From Gemmatimonadota bacterium (GTDB taxonomy: Bacteria; Gemmatimonadota; Gemmatimonadetes; Gemmatimonadales; Gemmatimonadaceae): a DNA stretch of 64,000 bases. The number at the start of each line of letters is the position of its first letter. Position 1 is the stretch's first letter. The DNA is taken from the NCBI GenBank assembly GCA_028287305.1, contig JAQBPX010000014.1, forward strand, positions 124,001 to 188,000, written 5' to 3'. Of this stretch, positions 32,307 to 40,673 are shown piece by piece. The position numbers were made by a program, and so were the translations under genes. The notes under the pieces were generated by a model that was given only the letters and a program-made list of their open reading frames with translations, was not told where the DNA came from and did not search any database.

Positions 32307-32831
32307 TTGTTGAGGTTGAAAAGGATTGTCGCCTTTCACCGAGGTCCAAATGCGAGTTCGAAGGATCAGCTTGGCCTTTGGCTTGCTCTATTCGCAGGAG
32401 CAGTTGGATCCGGCTGCTCGCAGAGCACGTGGCAAACTATTGGGGCCATTGCTACGGCGGCCTCCCAGGCTTCGGCGGCACAAGGAGGCACCAGCGCATT
32501 CGCTCCTGGAACTGAGCTGCTGATCTTCGGCGGTCAGGATCACAAGACTTTTCTTGGTTGCCTTAACTGCTCGGCTTCGAGCACTTCCTCCGTTCTTAAT
32601 CAATACTCGCAATACGGCTCCTCCTATTCGGCATCAAGCATTTTCAACAAGTACGGCATTTTCGGATCAGCGTATTCCAACTACGGGGTGTGTTCGACCT
32701 ACGCCACCGATCCTCCGGTGATCGTAAATCGAGCTGGAGGCTACTTCGGGCGCCTTACGCTTAATACCTCCCTTTCCGATGCCGTGCGAGATGACCGCGT
32801 GCATGCGTGGCTACTCGGAGTCTGTCACTGA
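32307..32831 (+). CDS. Predicted lipoprotein with YGS-repeat domain
   Basis: Predicted 174 aa from a TTG start (uncertain). A hydrophobic segment ending in LFAGAVGSGCSQS suggests a lipoprotein signal. The mature half carries SSVLNQYSQYGSSYSASSIFN, then KYGIFGSAYSNYGVC, DPPVIV and GGYFGRLTLN. This is the same module as the C-terminus of the BIG-domain lipoprotein at 26567. Such tandem Y-G-S/N-rich segments with a closing PP..V and G.Y.G.LT.N occur in surface proteins of several phyla. Function unknown. Confidence 0.65.
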   Translation: MLRLKRIVAFHRGPNASSKDQLGLWLALFAGAVGSGCSQSTWQTIGAIATAASQASAAQGGTSAFAPGTELLIFGGQDHKTFLGCLNCSASSTSSVLNQYSQYGSSYSASSIFNKYGIFGSAYSNYGVCSTYATDPPVIVNRAGGYFGRLTLNTSLSDAVRDDRVHAWLLGVCH

Positions 32832-32947
32832 GCCTCTCAGCTCGAGTGGCACCCGCCGTATGGTGACTTCCCGCCTCGCTCGACGCGACGGCACCACAAC
32901 GAGAGACACCCATCTGGGGGTTGGTAGCTGCGCTCATTGCGCCCCCC

Positions 32948-33006
32948 TCACGCAGCGTCTCACAATTCTTGCTTCTGGCCCCCACGCCCTCCCGCACTTC
33001 ATATTG
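32948..33006 (+). promoter_or_regulatory. Copy 4 of the ACGyAGCGTCTCA element with downstream CATATTG
   Basis: TCACGCAGCGTCTCACA, then GCTTCTGGCCCCC and CATATTG (33000-33006), 52 nt from the motif start. The motif ends 91 nt before the TTG start of the HD-GYP gene at 33056, the same spacing as copy 3. Together they suggest a shared promoter architecture. Confidence 0.5.
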
Positions 33007-33055
33007 TAGCGTTCAGATCGCCCCCCGCCCTCCCCTCCCCGCCGCACCGCCGCCG

Positions 33056-35014
33056 TTGAAGCCTCTCCTCATCGTCGCCCTCGGCCGCACCATCTCGGCT
33101 GCCCCCTTGGGGCGCCGGGGGGATGACGTCGAAGTCCGGCACGTGCCCGTGCTGCCCACTGCCTCGACGCTCGACAACGAGCGCCCCACGGTCATCGCGC
33201 TCGACGCCGGACTGCTGGCGAGCATTGGGGACGACCGGCCGCGTCTCGAGGACCTGGCGCGCTGCGCGGCGATCGTCGGCATCGGCTCGGCCGGTGAGAC
33301 GGAGCCTGCGTCGAACTTTCCCCTGGATCTGCTGTCTGGTTGGGTCCCCGGCGACGCGCCCACCGGTGCGATCCTTGCGCAGCTGCGCGGAGGGTTCCGT
33401 CATGCGGCTTCGCTGGTGGCGGAGCGGCGCGCCAAGCATGAGGAGGCGCTGCGACATGGGGAGCTGAACGAGCTCTCGCGCGTGGGCGTGGCGCTCAGCA
33501 CGGAGCGCGACCTCACGACGCTGCTCGAGATGATCGTCACGCAGGCGCGTCGCATCACCTGCGCCGATGCGGGGTCGCTGCTGCTGGTGGATCGCAAGAC
33601 GGATCCATCTGCGCCCGAGGGCACGCTCCGCTTCAAGATCTCGCAGAACTTCTCGCTGCCCAACCTGCCGTTCAGCGAGTTCACGGTGCCGATCACGCAC
33701 TCGTCGCTCAGTGGCTACGCCGCGAGCACGGGTGAACCGCTGGTGATCGCCGACGTCTACCTGCTGCCGGACAACGTCAGCTACAAGCAGAACCGCAGCT
33801 TCGACGAGAAGTTCGGCTACCGCACCAAGAGCATGCTCGTGATCCCGATGAAGACGCACCGGGACGAGGTGGTCGGCGTGCTGCAGCTGATCAATCGCAA
33901 GAAGGACGACGACGTCGTGCTGGCGACCGCCGAGATCGTGGACCGCGAGGTGGAGAGCTTCAACAAGCGCTCCATCGAGATGGTGACGGCGCTCGCGAGC
34001 CAGGCGGCTGTGGCGATCGAGAATTCCTTCCTCTATGAGGACATCGAGCGCCTCTTCGAGGGATTCGTCACCGCGGCGGTGACGGCCATCGAAAGTCGCG
34101 ACCCCACCACCAGTGGTCACTCGAGCCGAGTGGCGCTGTTGACGGTGGGGTTGGCGGAGGCGGTAGATCGCGCGGGTGAGGGGAGCTACAAGCTGCAGAC
34201 CTTCACGCGTGAGCAGCTGAAGGAGCTACGCTACGCGAGCCTGCTGCACGACTTCGGGAAGGTGGGCGTGCGCGAGCAGGTGCTGGTCAAGCAGAAGAAG
34301 CTATATGGTCCCGACCTGGACCTGATCAAGCATCGCTTTGCGTACCTGCTGCAGGCGAGCGACCTCCAGTTCGAGCGTGAGCGCGCGAACTACGTGCTGA
34401 CGCACGGCCTTGGGACGTATGAGCCGCACGTGAAGCGCCTGGACGAGATGCGCATGGCGAAGCGTGAGGAGCTGCAGCGCTTCATGGATGCGATCGTCAA
34501 GGCGAACGAGCCGACCGTGCTGCCTGAGGGGAGCTTCGAGGCGCTGAGCGAGATCAACCAGCGCACCTATCTCGACTTCGACGGCGTGACGCGTCCGCTG
34601 CTGCATGACGACGAGCTCAAGTTCCTGATGATCCGGAAGGGCAACCTGGATGACCAGGAGCGCCGGGAGATCGAGAGCCACGTGACGCACACGTTCCGGT
34701 TCCTGGAGCAGATCCCGTGGACGGGCGAGCTGCGCAATATCCCGAGCATCGCGCACGCGCACCATGAGAAGCTGAACGGGAAGGGCTATCCTCGGCAGAT
34801 CGGTGCGGAGGAGATCCCGGTGCAGGCGAAGATGATGACCATTTCGGACATCTTTGACGCTCTCACGGCGACGGATCGGCCTTACAAGAGGGCTGTGCCG
34901 ACGGAGCGGGCGTTGGATATTCTCGGGATGGAGGCGAAGGACGGGATGTTGGATAAGGAGTTACTCGAGACGTTTGTGAAGGCGGGGGTGTTTCGGGTGG
35001 TGGGTGGGGAGTGA
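33056..35014 (+). CDS. GAF-HD-GYP protein (predicted cyclic-di-GMP phosphodiesterase)
   Basis: Predicted 652 aa from TTG 33056; the frame is open further upstream, but that part would be proline-rich and lies in the promoter region. Residues about 5-110 resemble a degenerate receiver-like domain (MKPLLIVALGRTI, TVIALDAGLL). A GAF domain follows (about 130-320). The HD-GYP domain starts with SGHSSRVALLT and HDFGKVGV (metal-binding HD) and ends with HHEKLNGKGYP and DIFDALTATDRPYK. About 180 residues separate the HD and GYP motifs, much more than the usual 60 or so, owing to a helical insertion. Expected role: hydrolysis of cyclic di-GMP under GAF control. Confidence 0.9.
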   Translation: MKPLLIVALGRTISAAPLGRRGDDVEVRHVPVLPTASTLDNERPTVIALDAGLLASIGDDRPRLEDLARCAAIVGIGSAGETEPASNFPLDLLSGWVPGDAPTGAILAQLRGGFRHAASLVAERRAKHEEALRHGELNELSRVGVALSTERDLTTLLEMIVTQARRITCADAGSLLLVDRKTDPSAPEGTLRFKISQNFSLPNLPFSEFTVPITHSSLSGYAASTGEPLVIADVYLLPDNVSYKQNRSFDEKFGYRTKSMLVIPMKTHRDEVVGVLQLINRKKDDDVVLATAEIVDREVESFNKRSIEMVTALASQAAVAIENSFLYEDIERLFEGFVTAAVTAIESRDPTTSGHSSRVALLTVGLAEAVDRAGEGSYKLQTFTREQLKELRYASLLHDFGKVGVREQVLVKQKKLYGPDLDLIKHRFAYLLQASDLQFERERANYVLTHGLGTYEPHVKRLDEMRMAKREELQRFMDAIVKANEPTVLPEGSFEALSEINQRTYLDFDGVTRPLLHDDELKFLMIRKGNLDDQERREIESHVTHTFRFLEQIPWTGELRNIPSIAHAHHEKLNGKGYPRQIGAEEIPVQAKMMTISDIFDALTATDRPYKRAVPTERALDILGMEAKDGMLDKELLETFVKAGVFRVVGGE

Positions 35015-35163
35015 GGGAGATCTCAGGTTGATGACCGTATCGCGCCGACCGATGCCTCGGAACCGAACAATGCCCTGCGCTGAGTTCAAATGATTGCCCT
35101 CATATCGCGACGATGTGCTAGGAAGGGGGTAACCGCTCCTTCCCTTCGACTCAATCTCTTCTC

Positions 35164-37362
35164 ATGACCAGCAATTCGAAGAAGTACTATTTTCGCGTCG
35201 ATGCTCGCACAATTTTGCAGCTGGGGCGCCAGAGCATTAAGGATCACATCACCGCGCTAATTGAGCTGGTAAAGAACGCCTATGATGCCGATGCTGGTAG
35301 AGTCGAGATCGACCTGCAGTCGCGTAAGGGCGTTCTGCGTGTCACGGACGACGGTAGCGGCATGGATGAGGACACTTTTCACAAGACCTGGCTGCGGATT
35401 GGCTACTCAGCGAAACGACGCGCAACCAAAAGCCCTAGCGGCCGTCGACGTGTCGTAGGTGAGAAGGGCGTCGGCAGAATATCTGCCGACCGACTTGGCG
35501 GGGAGCTTGAGCTTCGAACTCTCGCTCGCGGAAAGACTCCCTTCTCCGCGGTGGTCTCATGGGATGCGTTTGACGTCGACGACCGGGACCTCGGACAAGT
35601 TCCTGTGCTACTTCGGCAGGGCGTGACGCCAGATCTGCCGAAAAAGGAAGAAGCAGTCTCCTCCGATCGACCTAGTGGCACAGAGCTTATCGTACGGAAC
35701 CTTCGCCAAGCATGGCACGCATCCGACATTGAGAATCTCGTTCAGGAACTCGAGACTCTTGTTTCGCCCTTTGATCAGGACGGGGACTTTGCTGTCTGGC
35801 TAAAGACAGACATTGCACAAGCATTCGAAGGGGAAATACAATCGAGTCTCCCTGAGCAGGCAGAGCTAGAGCTACGTGCTAAACTTTTTAGAAACGTCAT
35901 CACCTACGAGCTGATTGACCGAGCTCCAGGGAGAGCCAAGCCCCTTCGGCGTAGCGGTAAGTTGAAATGGGCTGACGTCGGCACGGGGCCAGATTCCGGT
36001 AGGCAGGGCACCAGAACGCGAAGCGCACGCACCGGCCCGGTAGAGCTTCGCCTATACTACTTTCCCCAGCGCTTCTTTCGCGAGCACGCCTCTGTGCTTA
36101 AAGCATCGGAATTGCGTGACCGCACGGTCGGCATTCGCATCTATCGAGACAAGGTGCGCGTCCGACCCTATGGCGACTCGCGGGACGCTGCCGGAGATTG
36201 GCTGTCTCTTGCTGCGCGAAAAGCAAGAGAGCCGGCGGGCGTGTCAAGAACCGCTTACCGCATTCCGCCTACCGAACTCGCGGGCGCAGTATTTATCGGT
36301 CGCGACAGAAACCGCAAGCTTTACGACAGCGCTGGTCGCGAAGGATTAGTTCATAACGAGGCCTTTGCCGACCTTCGCGCACTGGTTCTACGCTGCCTGC
36401 GAATCATGGAAGGACACAGACACAAGGTTCACACTGATCGTGCGCCCGTGCGTGATGTGATTCCAGCGCTTCAGGCAGTGGAGTCCTTCTCTACCCGGCT
36501 CGGTTCCATCGAGAAGGAGTGGCGAACCATTCAGGCGGAAGCAATCACAAATCCGCGCCGCGCGCTCGACCGAGCAGGGGAGATCATTCTCTCTTCAATC
36601 GACACGGTAAAATCGACGCGCGAATCCGTATCAGCATTGGTAGACCAAACGAGGCTGTTCCGGGGCTTGTCGAGCCTCGGCATCGCGGCATCCGTGTTCG
36701 GCCACGAGACGCAGGTGCTTATTTCACTCTGTCTTGGCAATCTCGCTGAAGCGGGTGACGAGCTTCGAAGCGCTCAACCCGATCTAAAGCTGGCGTGTGC
36801 CGCAATTGATGAGGCGCTTGTCAACGCCCGCAAAGTCTCCGCGTGGGGAGCGTTCGCCGTCGCAAGAGTTAAACCGGATAAGAGACGGCCGAAGCTGCTG
36901 CGAATCGACACGCTTGTCCAAAAGCTAGCCGAAGAACTTCGTCCAGCCTACACCGCAATCCGAACTCCTCTAGAGGTCAACGTAGAGCCTGTCGAGCTGA
37001 AGGCCCATGCGATGGATATTGAGGCAATCGCCCTAAACCTCTTGACCAACGCCTACTCCTTTTCTCAGGAAGGAAAACGCCGCGGTGTTCGCGTCACCGT
37101 CAAATATGATTCGCGAGACGGAAGGAAGGGGGCGGTGATTGTGGTAGCTGACTCAGGACCTGGCGTTGCTGCCGAGGCGCGCGAAGTAGTGTGGGAGCCC
37201 TTGTACACGACAAAACGGGACGCGGCTGGCAACGAGTCCGGCACGGGCCTCGGCTTGTCAATCATCGATTCCATCGTCCAAGATAGAAAAGGGAGCCGCT
37301 CGCTTGATTCCGACCCCGATCTCAAGGGTGCTCGCTTCACGATCTGGCTGCCGATTTCCTAA
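35164..37362 (+). CDS. Dual-GHKL-ATPase histidine kinase of a four-gene operon
   Basis: Predicted 732 aa. The N-terminal 200 residues are a MORC/Hsp90/MutL-like GHKL ATPase: ALIELVKNAYDAD (Glu34, Asn38), TDDGSGMD (62-68) and GEKGVGR (99-105). A middle region of about 300 residues is unassigned. An H-box-like ASVFGHETQ carries His514, and a second GHKL domain of histidine-kinase type follows: NLLTNAYSFS (Asn629), DSGPGV (663-668) and GTGLGLS (693-699). There is no signal peptide, membrane helix or other sensor domain, so it is cytosolic and the N-terminal ATPase may be the sensor. Its stop overlaps the next ATG by one base. Likely partner: the receiver protein that follows. Confidence 0.85.
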   Translation: MTSNSKKYYFRVDARTILQLGRQSIKDHITALIELVKNAYDADAGRVEIDLQSRKGVLRVTDDGSGMDEDTFHKTWLRIGYSAKRRATKSPSGRRRVVGEKGVGRISADRLGGELELRTLARGKTPFSAVVSWDAFDVDDRDLGQVPVLLRQGVTPDLPKKEEAVSSDRPSGTELIVRNLRQAWHASDIENLVQELETLVSPFDQDGDFAVWLKTDIAQAFEGEIQSSLPEQAELELRAKLFRNVITYELIDRAPGRAKPLRRSGKLKWADVGTGPDSGRQGTRTRSARTGPVELRLYYFPQRFFREHASVLKASELRDRTVGIRIYRDKVRVRPYGDSRDAAGDWLSLAARKAREPAGVSRTAYRIPPTELAGAVFIGRDRNRKLYDSAGREGLVHNEAFADLRALVLRCLRIMEGHRHKVHTDRAPVRDVIPALQAVESFSTRLGSIEKEWRTIQAEAITNPRRALDRAGEIILSSIDTVKSTRESVSALVDQTRLFRGLSSLGIAASVFGHETQVLISLCLGNLAEAGDELRSAQPDLKLACAAIDEALVNARKVSAWGAFAVARVKPDKRRPKLLRIDTLVQKLAEELRPAYTAIRTPLEVNVEPVELKAHAMDIEAIALNLLTNAYSFSQEGKRRGVRVTVKYDSRDGRKGAVIVVADSGPGVAAEAREVVWEPLYTTKRDAAGNESGTGLGLSIIDSIVQDRKGSRSLDSDPDLKGARFTIWLPIS

Positions 37363-38063
37363 TGAGCACACTCGCTGTGGTCGACGACCGCCCTGAGGTG
37401 CGGGATCTAGTGGGGAGGAGGCTTACACGTGCGCTCAAGGACGAGGGCGTTTTCGATCAGTGGGAGTTAGTACTCTCTCCACCGCTGGCGACCCTCTCTC
37501 TATATCCGGGATGGGTCGCGGAGCAGGAGGTGTCTGTCCTTTTGCTAGATCAGCGATTGAATGAGGCGGCAGATCTCGAGCCTCCTTATACCGGTCACGA
37601 TATTCTGAACCTGCTGAGACCGAGGGAGTTCGACCTCCCAATCTATTACGTCACCGAGATTCCCAACGATGCACTCCTGGAGGCCGATAGCCCTCGCGTG
37701 AGTGGGATTCTCTCTAGAAGCAAGCTCACAGCAACGCTGGAGGATACTCGCTTCTTCGTGCGTGAATTTATTCGAGAAGGACAGCGCTACGATGCGCGAG
37801 TCGCCCGTAAGCTGGCCCGGCTTTCGCAGATCGCATCGCTCATCGTTGCAGGAACTGCCAACGAGGAGGAGCTGAAGGAAGCGGCAGCCATTCGGGAGGA
37901 GTTTCAATTGCCGTTTGCCAGCTCAGACGCGCAAATCGACCGCGCACAGTCAGCGCGATTTGATCTGCTGAATGTGTTCGAAGAAGAAATCAGCTCCCTA
38001 GAATCACTCGCAACAGAGTTGCGTGGCTTGATCGCGGAGTCCGCGCCGGAGGAGGAGGAGTAG
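37362..38063 (+). CDS. Stand-alone receiver-domain protein
   Basis: Predicted 233 aa. Residues 1-125 are a receiver domain with all key positions intact: Asp8/Asp9 (VVDDRPEV), Asp63 as phospho-acceptor (LLLDQRLN), Thr98 (YYVTE) and Lys121 (SRSKL). The remaining 110 residues are helical and acidic, ending in four Glu. They contain no DNA-binding or enzymatic output domain. It may signal by protein contact, for instance with the HNH or methyltransferase proteins. It overlaps the kinase gene by 1 nt and is 2 nt before the HNH gene, so tight coupling is expected. Confidence 0.85.
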   Translation: MSTLAVVDDRPEVRDLVGRRLTRALKDEGVFDQWELVLSPPLATLSLYPGWVAEQEVSVLLLDQRLNEAADLEPPYTGHDILNLLRPREFDLPIYYVTEIPNDALLEADSPRVSGILSRSKLTATLEDTRFFVREFIREGQRYDARVARKLARLSQIASLIVAGTANEEELKEAAAIREEFQLPFASSDAQIDRAQSARFDLLNVFEEEISSLESLATELRGLIAESAPEEEE

Positions 38064-38065
38064 GG

Positions 38066-38692
38066 ATGCAATGGTTCCTCGTTCCGAAGGTTCCTCCCGA
38101 GCAAGTACGGGCTGGCTCATACAAGGATTGGAAGCCCGAGCTAGCCGTGGAAGGAAGGGAACAATGCGTGTACTGCGCGATTCCCGATCGAAGAATGGGT
38201 GGACTGTACGTATTTCACGTCGAGCATTTCGTTCCGAAGTCGAGGGACTCAAACCTTACGAACGAGTGGGGCAATCTCTTCTACTCTTGCCCTATCTGCA
38301 ATGTGTTTAAGGGCGCGGACTGGCCCGAGCCGGGCTCACCCATATCATATGTTGATCCGAGCAAGGTCGACTACAGCACCATTCTGTTAGTCCAACAGGA
38401 TGCGAGCGTGATCGGGCTAACCACGAATGCTCGGTACATGATCGAGCGCCTAAACCTTAATCGTGCACAGCTTCGCCTCGAACGACGCGACGCTTTCCTT
38501 TGGATACGGTACCATGAGGCAGCACGCGCCATCGACGCAATGAGACCGAAGCTCAGACTATTGCCGGCACAGGATCGTAGCAACATCGTCGACCGAGTCC
38601 TTGAGATATCCGGTCGAGTACGAGAGGCGTCCGAGCGCGTGCGTACTTCCAGTCTTTATGGCCCTGGCGATACGAGAAGGGCGGCGCGATGA
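38066..38692 (+). CDS. HNH endonuclease of the four-gene operon
   Basis: Predicted 208 aa. An HNH module with zinc knuckles occupies residues 34-82: CVYC (34/37), FHVEHFVPKS (His51, His54), the Asn of NEWGNLF (70) and SCPICNVFKG (75/78). This is the HVEHF/CN..KG subtype seen in restriction enzymes and Septu-like effectors. The C-terminal 110 residues are helical (TTNARYMIERLNLNRAQLRLERRDAFL). Placed between the receiver and the DNA methyltransferase genes, it is the likely DNA-cutting component. It starts 2 nt after the receiver stop. Confidence 0.9.
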   Translation: MQWFLVPKVPPEQVRAGSYKDWKPELAVEGREQCVYCAIPDRRMGGLYVFHVEHFVPKSRDSNLTNEWGNLFYSCPICNVFKGADWPEPGSPISYVDPSKVDYSTILLVQQDASVIGLTTNARYMIERLNLNRAQLRLERRDAFLWIRYHEAARAIDAMRPKLRLLPAQDRSNIVDRVLEISGRVREASERVRTSSLYGPGDTRRAAR

Positions 38693-38735
38693 TCTCGATC
38701 AGGTATTCTAATCCCGTCATGAGGCGTTCTCGTAG

Positions 38736-40007
38736 ATGAATTTTGGCACAGCTGCCATAGCGATGGAGCGCCTAGCGAGTAACGGGCTGCGCGGAAACCT
38801 CGGCTCCAGCTTTATCGACAGTAATGCCGCAGAACTCGCGTCACTATTCCGGCGAACAGTGTCCTTGTCGGAGAGGCGCGCCTCTGGTGCGTTCTTCACG
38901 GCTCCTGGTCTCGCCGCCCAAATGGCTCGAGGGGTTCCGAGTACCGCCACGGTGTGCGATCCGACCTGCGGAATTGGAGACCTGCTATTGTCTCATGTTC
39001 GACGCTTGCCCGTGGAGCGTTCGCTCGATGAGACACTAGACGAGTGGGGCGAACGAATCTCTGGGTTCGAATTGCACGGGCATCTACTGAGAGTCGCACG
39101 AGCAAGGATCGCATTGGCGGCGATCGCCCGGTTCGAACGTCTCCGCAAGAAGCCCGGCCGATCGACAAGACTCTTAAAGGAGCTTTTCCCATCCTTAATT
39201 GTGGGCGATGGACGTGATTCCGGCCCGGCCATTCGCAACGCGACTCATGTTTGGCTCAATCCGCCGTACAACAGAGTACAAGCTCCGCCTGAATGCACTT
39301 GGAGTTCCGGGCTGGTGTCGCAGGCAGCGTTATTTGTCGAATCCACTTTGCTGCACTCTCGAGCCGGCACTTCCCTAACAGCCATTCTCCCGGATGTGCT
39401 CCGATCTGGTTCGCGATATCAACGCTGGAGAATGCGGATCGAGGAACTCGCTAGGGTGCAATCCGTAGAGATTGCTGGGCTATTCGATCAGCACACTCAC
39501 GTCGACGTTTTCGTTCTTCGAGCAACTCGGCTTGCTGTTTTGAAGCGCGAGCCAGGGGCGGGCATGTGGACGGCCGTGGTTTCCAATGCGACCGTTGGCT
39601 CTCTCGTGCAGATATCCGTCGGGCCAGTTGTGCCCTATCGCGAGCCGAATCTCGGGCCATGGAGACCATATGTCGATGTGAAATCGTGCCCGCGGGACGG
39701 AGTTCTCTTGGACTCATTGGCCTCACGACGCTTCCGGGGGCGTGTCTTTGAGCCCCCGCTAGTTCTAATTCGTCGCACATCTAGTCCCCATGACAAGCAT
39801 CGCATCGTATCGACACTTGTAACCGACTCCAGGTCTCTTGCGGTGGAGAACCACTTGCTCGTACTCGAACCTTATGACGGAACGGTCGCCACCTGCATGG
39901 CGGTACTCGACGTACTTCGATCAGAACGGACGAATACATGGCTGAACGAGAGAATTCGCTGTCGGCATCTCACGGTGGAAGCTGTGAGGGATATTCCTCT
40001 TCGCTAG
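38736..40007 (+). CDS. N6-adenine DNA methyltransferase
   Basis: Predicted 423 aa. GAFFTAPGLAAQM (51-63, motif X-like), CDPTCGIGDLLL (motif I, 74-84), FELH (111-114, motif II) and WLNPPYNR (NPPY at 175-178, motif IV) define an amino-methyltransferase of the gamma/Eco57I-like group. Residues after about 270 are probably target-recognition sequence and end in NTWLNERIRCRHLTVEAVRDIPL, as in many type I/IIG modification subunits. No helicase or REase domain is fused. It is 43 nt after the HNH gene on the same strand and should protect host DNA. Confidence 0.9.
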   Translation: MNFGTAAIAMERLASNGLRGNLGSSFIDSNAAELASLFRRTVSLSERRASGAFFTAPGLAAQMARGVPSTATVCDPTCGIGDLLLSHVRRLPVERSLDETLDEWGERISGFELHGHLLRVARARIALAAIARFERLRKKPGRSTRLLKELFPSLIVGDGRDSGPAIRNATHVWLNPPYNRVQAPPECTWSSGLVSQAALFVESTLLHSRAGTSLTAILPDVLRSGSRYQRWRMRIEELARVQSVEIAGLFDQHTHVDVFVLRATRLAVLKREPGAGMWTAVVSNATVGSLVQISVGPVVPYREPNLGPWRPYVDVKSCPRDGVLLDSLASRRFRGRVFEPPLVLIRRTSSPHDKHRIVSTLVTDSRSLAVENHLLVLEPYDGTVATCMAVLDVLRSERTNTWLNERIRCRHLTVEAVRDIPLR

Positions 40008-40157
40008 GATGTGATCGCATCATTGTCAGAAGGGCTCAAGCTTCAGCGAACAGAGCGCAGCATGATCACACCAATACGGTTCACTCGTACTTGCGGCGCA
40101 CGAACAGGCGGAGCAGCATAAGGTAAGATTCTTGTCCTAGACTCTTACCGCACCCGC

Positions 40158-40496
40158 ATGTCCCGCCTCCCCATCCTCAAAGGCACCCTCGACGTCCTCG
40201 TCCTCAAGTCCCTCACCTAGGGTCCCATGCACGGGTTCGAGATCACCACCTGGCTCGAGGAGCAGACTCGCGAGGGGCTCGACATCGAGGACGCGGGCCT
40301 CTACCAGGCGCTCCGCCGCCTCAAGGAGCGCGGCTTCCTCGAGGCTGAGCTCGGGCTCACCCAGAACAACCGCCGCGCGCGATACTACAAGCTCACCACC
40401 ACCGGCCGCGCGCATCTGCGCGCCGAGACCACGCGCTTCACGCGATACGCCGAGATGGTCCTCGCGGTGCTGGCCACGCCGGCCGCGCGCGCCTGA
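40158..40496 (+). pseudogene. PadR-family regulator pseudogene (internal stop)
   Basis: Nearly identical to the intact PadR gene at 42717. A TAG at 40218-40220 stands where the intact copy has TGG (Trp, in LTWGPMHGFE). The rest of the frame (EITTWLEEQTREGLDIED through LATPAARA) is preserved, which suggests recent inactivation. An ATG at 40227 could still give an 89-aa fragment lacking the first helix. Confidence 0.85.
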
Positions 40497-40672
40497 ATGC
40501 TTCGCCCCGGCAGCCGCCGACTCTTCGGCCTCGACCTCCCGCACACCGACCGCATCGCGGCCGAGCTCCACGACGAAATGGAGCTCCACCTCACCGTCAC
40601 GCTGGCCTGAGGCATCGGCGCCAACACAGCGCTGTTCAGGGTGTTGAACAACCGGATCACCGATGCACTCCC
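40497..40672 (+). pseudogene. ADOP-type permease remnant
   Basis: It begins exactly as the intact permease at 43055 (MLRPG..RLFGLDLP.TDRIAAELHDEMELHL). It then jumps to TVTLA-stop and GIGANTALFRVLNN, which in the intact gene come about 90 residues later. The internal deletion, an in-frame TGA and loss of everything downstream leave only a scar of the gene. It is directly preceded by the PadR pseudogene in the same order as the intact pair. Confidence 0.8.
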
Positions 40673-40673
40673 C

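Noticed and set aside
35164-40007. Assignment of the four-gene operon to Detocs, Septu or BREX
   Set aside because: Detocs uses a different kinase sensor and receiver-linked effectors, Septu pairs HNH with an SMC-like ATPase, and BREX has PglX/PglZ and other genes. Only single components are similar.
40227-40496. Intact short PadR gene
   Set aside because: The start would be inside the DNA-binding domain, downstream of a TAG that replaces a conserved Trp codon. Better explained as a pseudogene.
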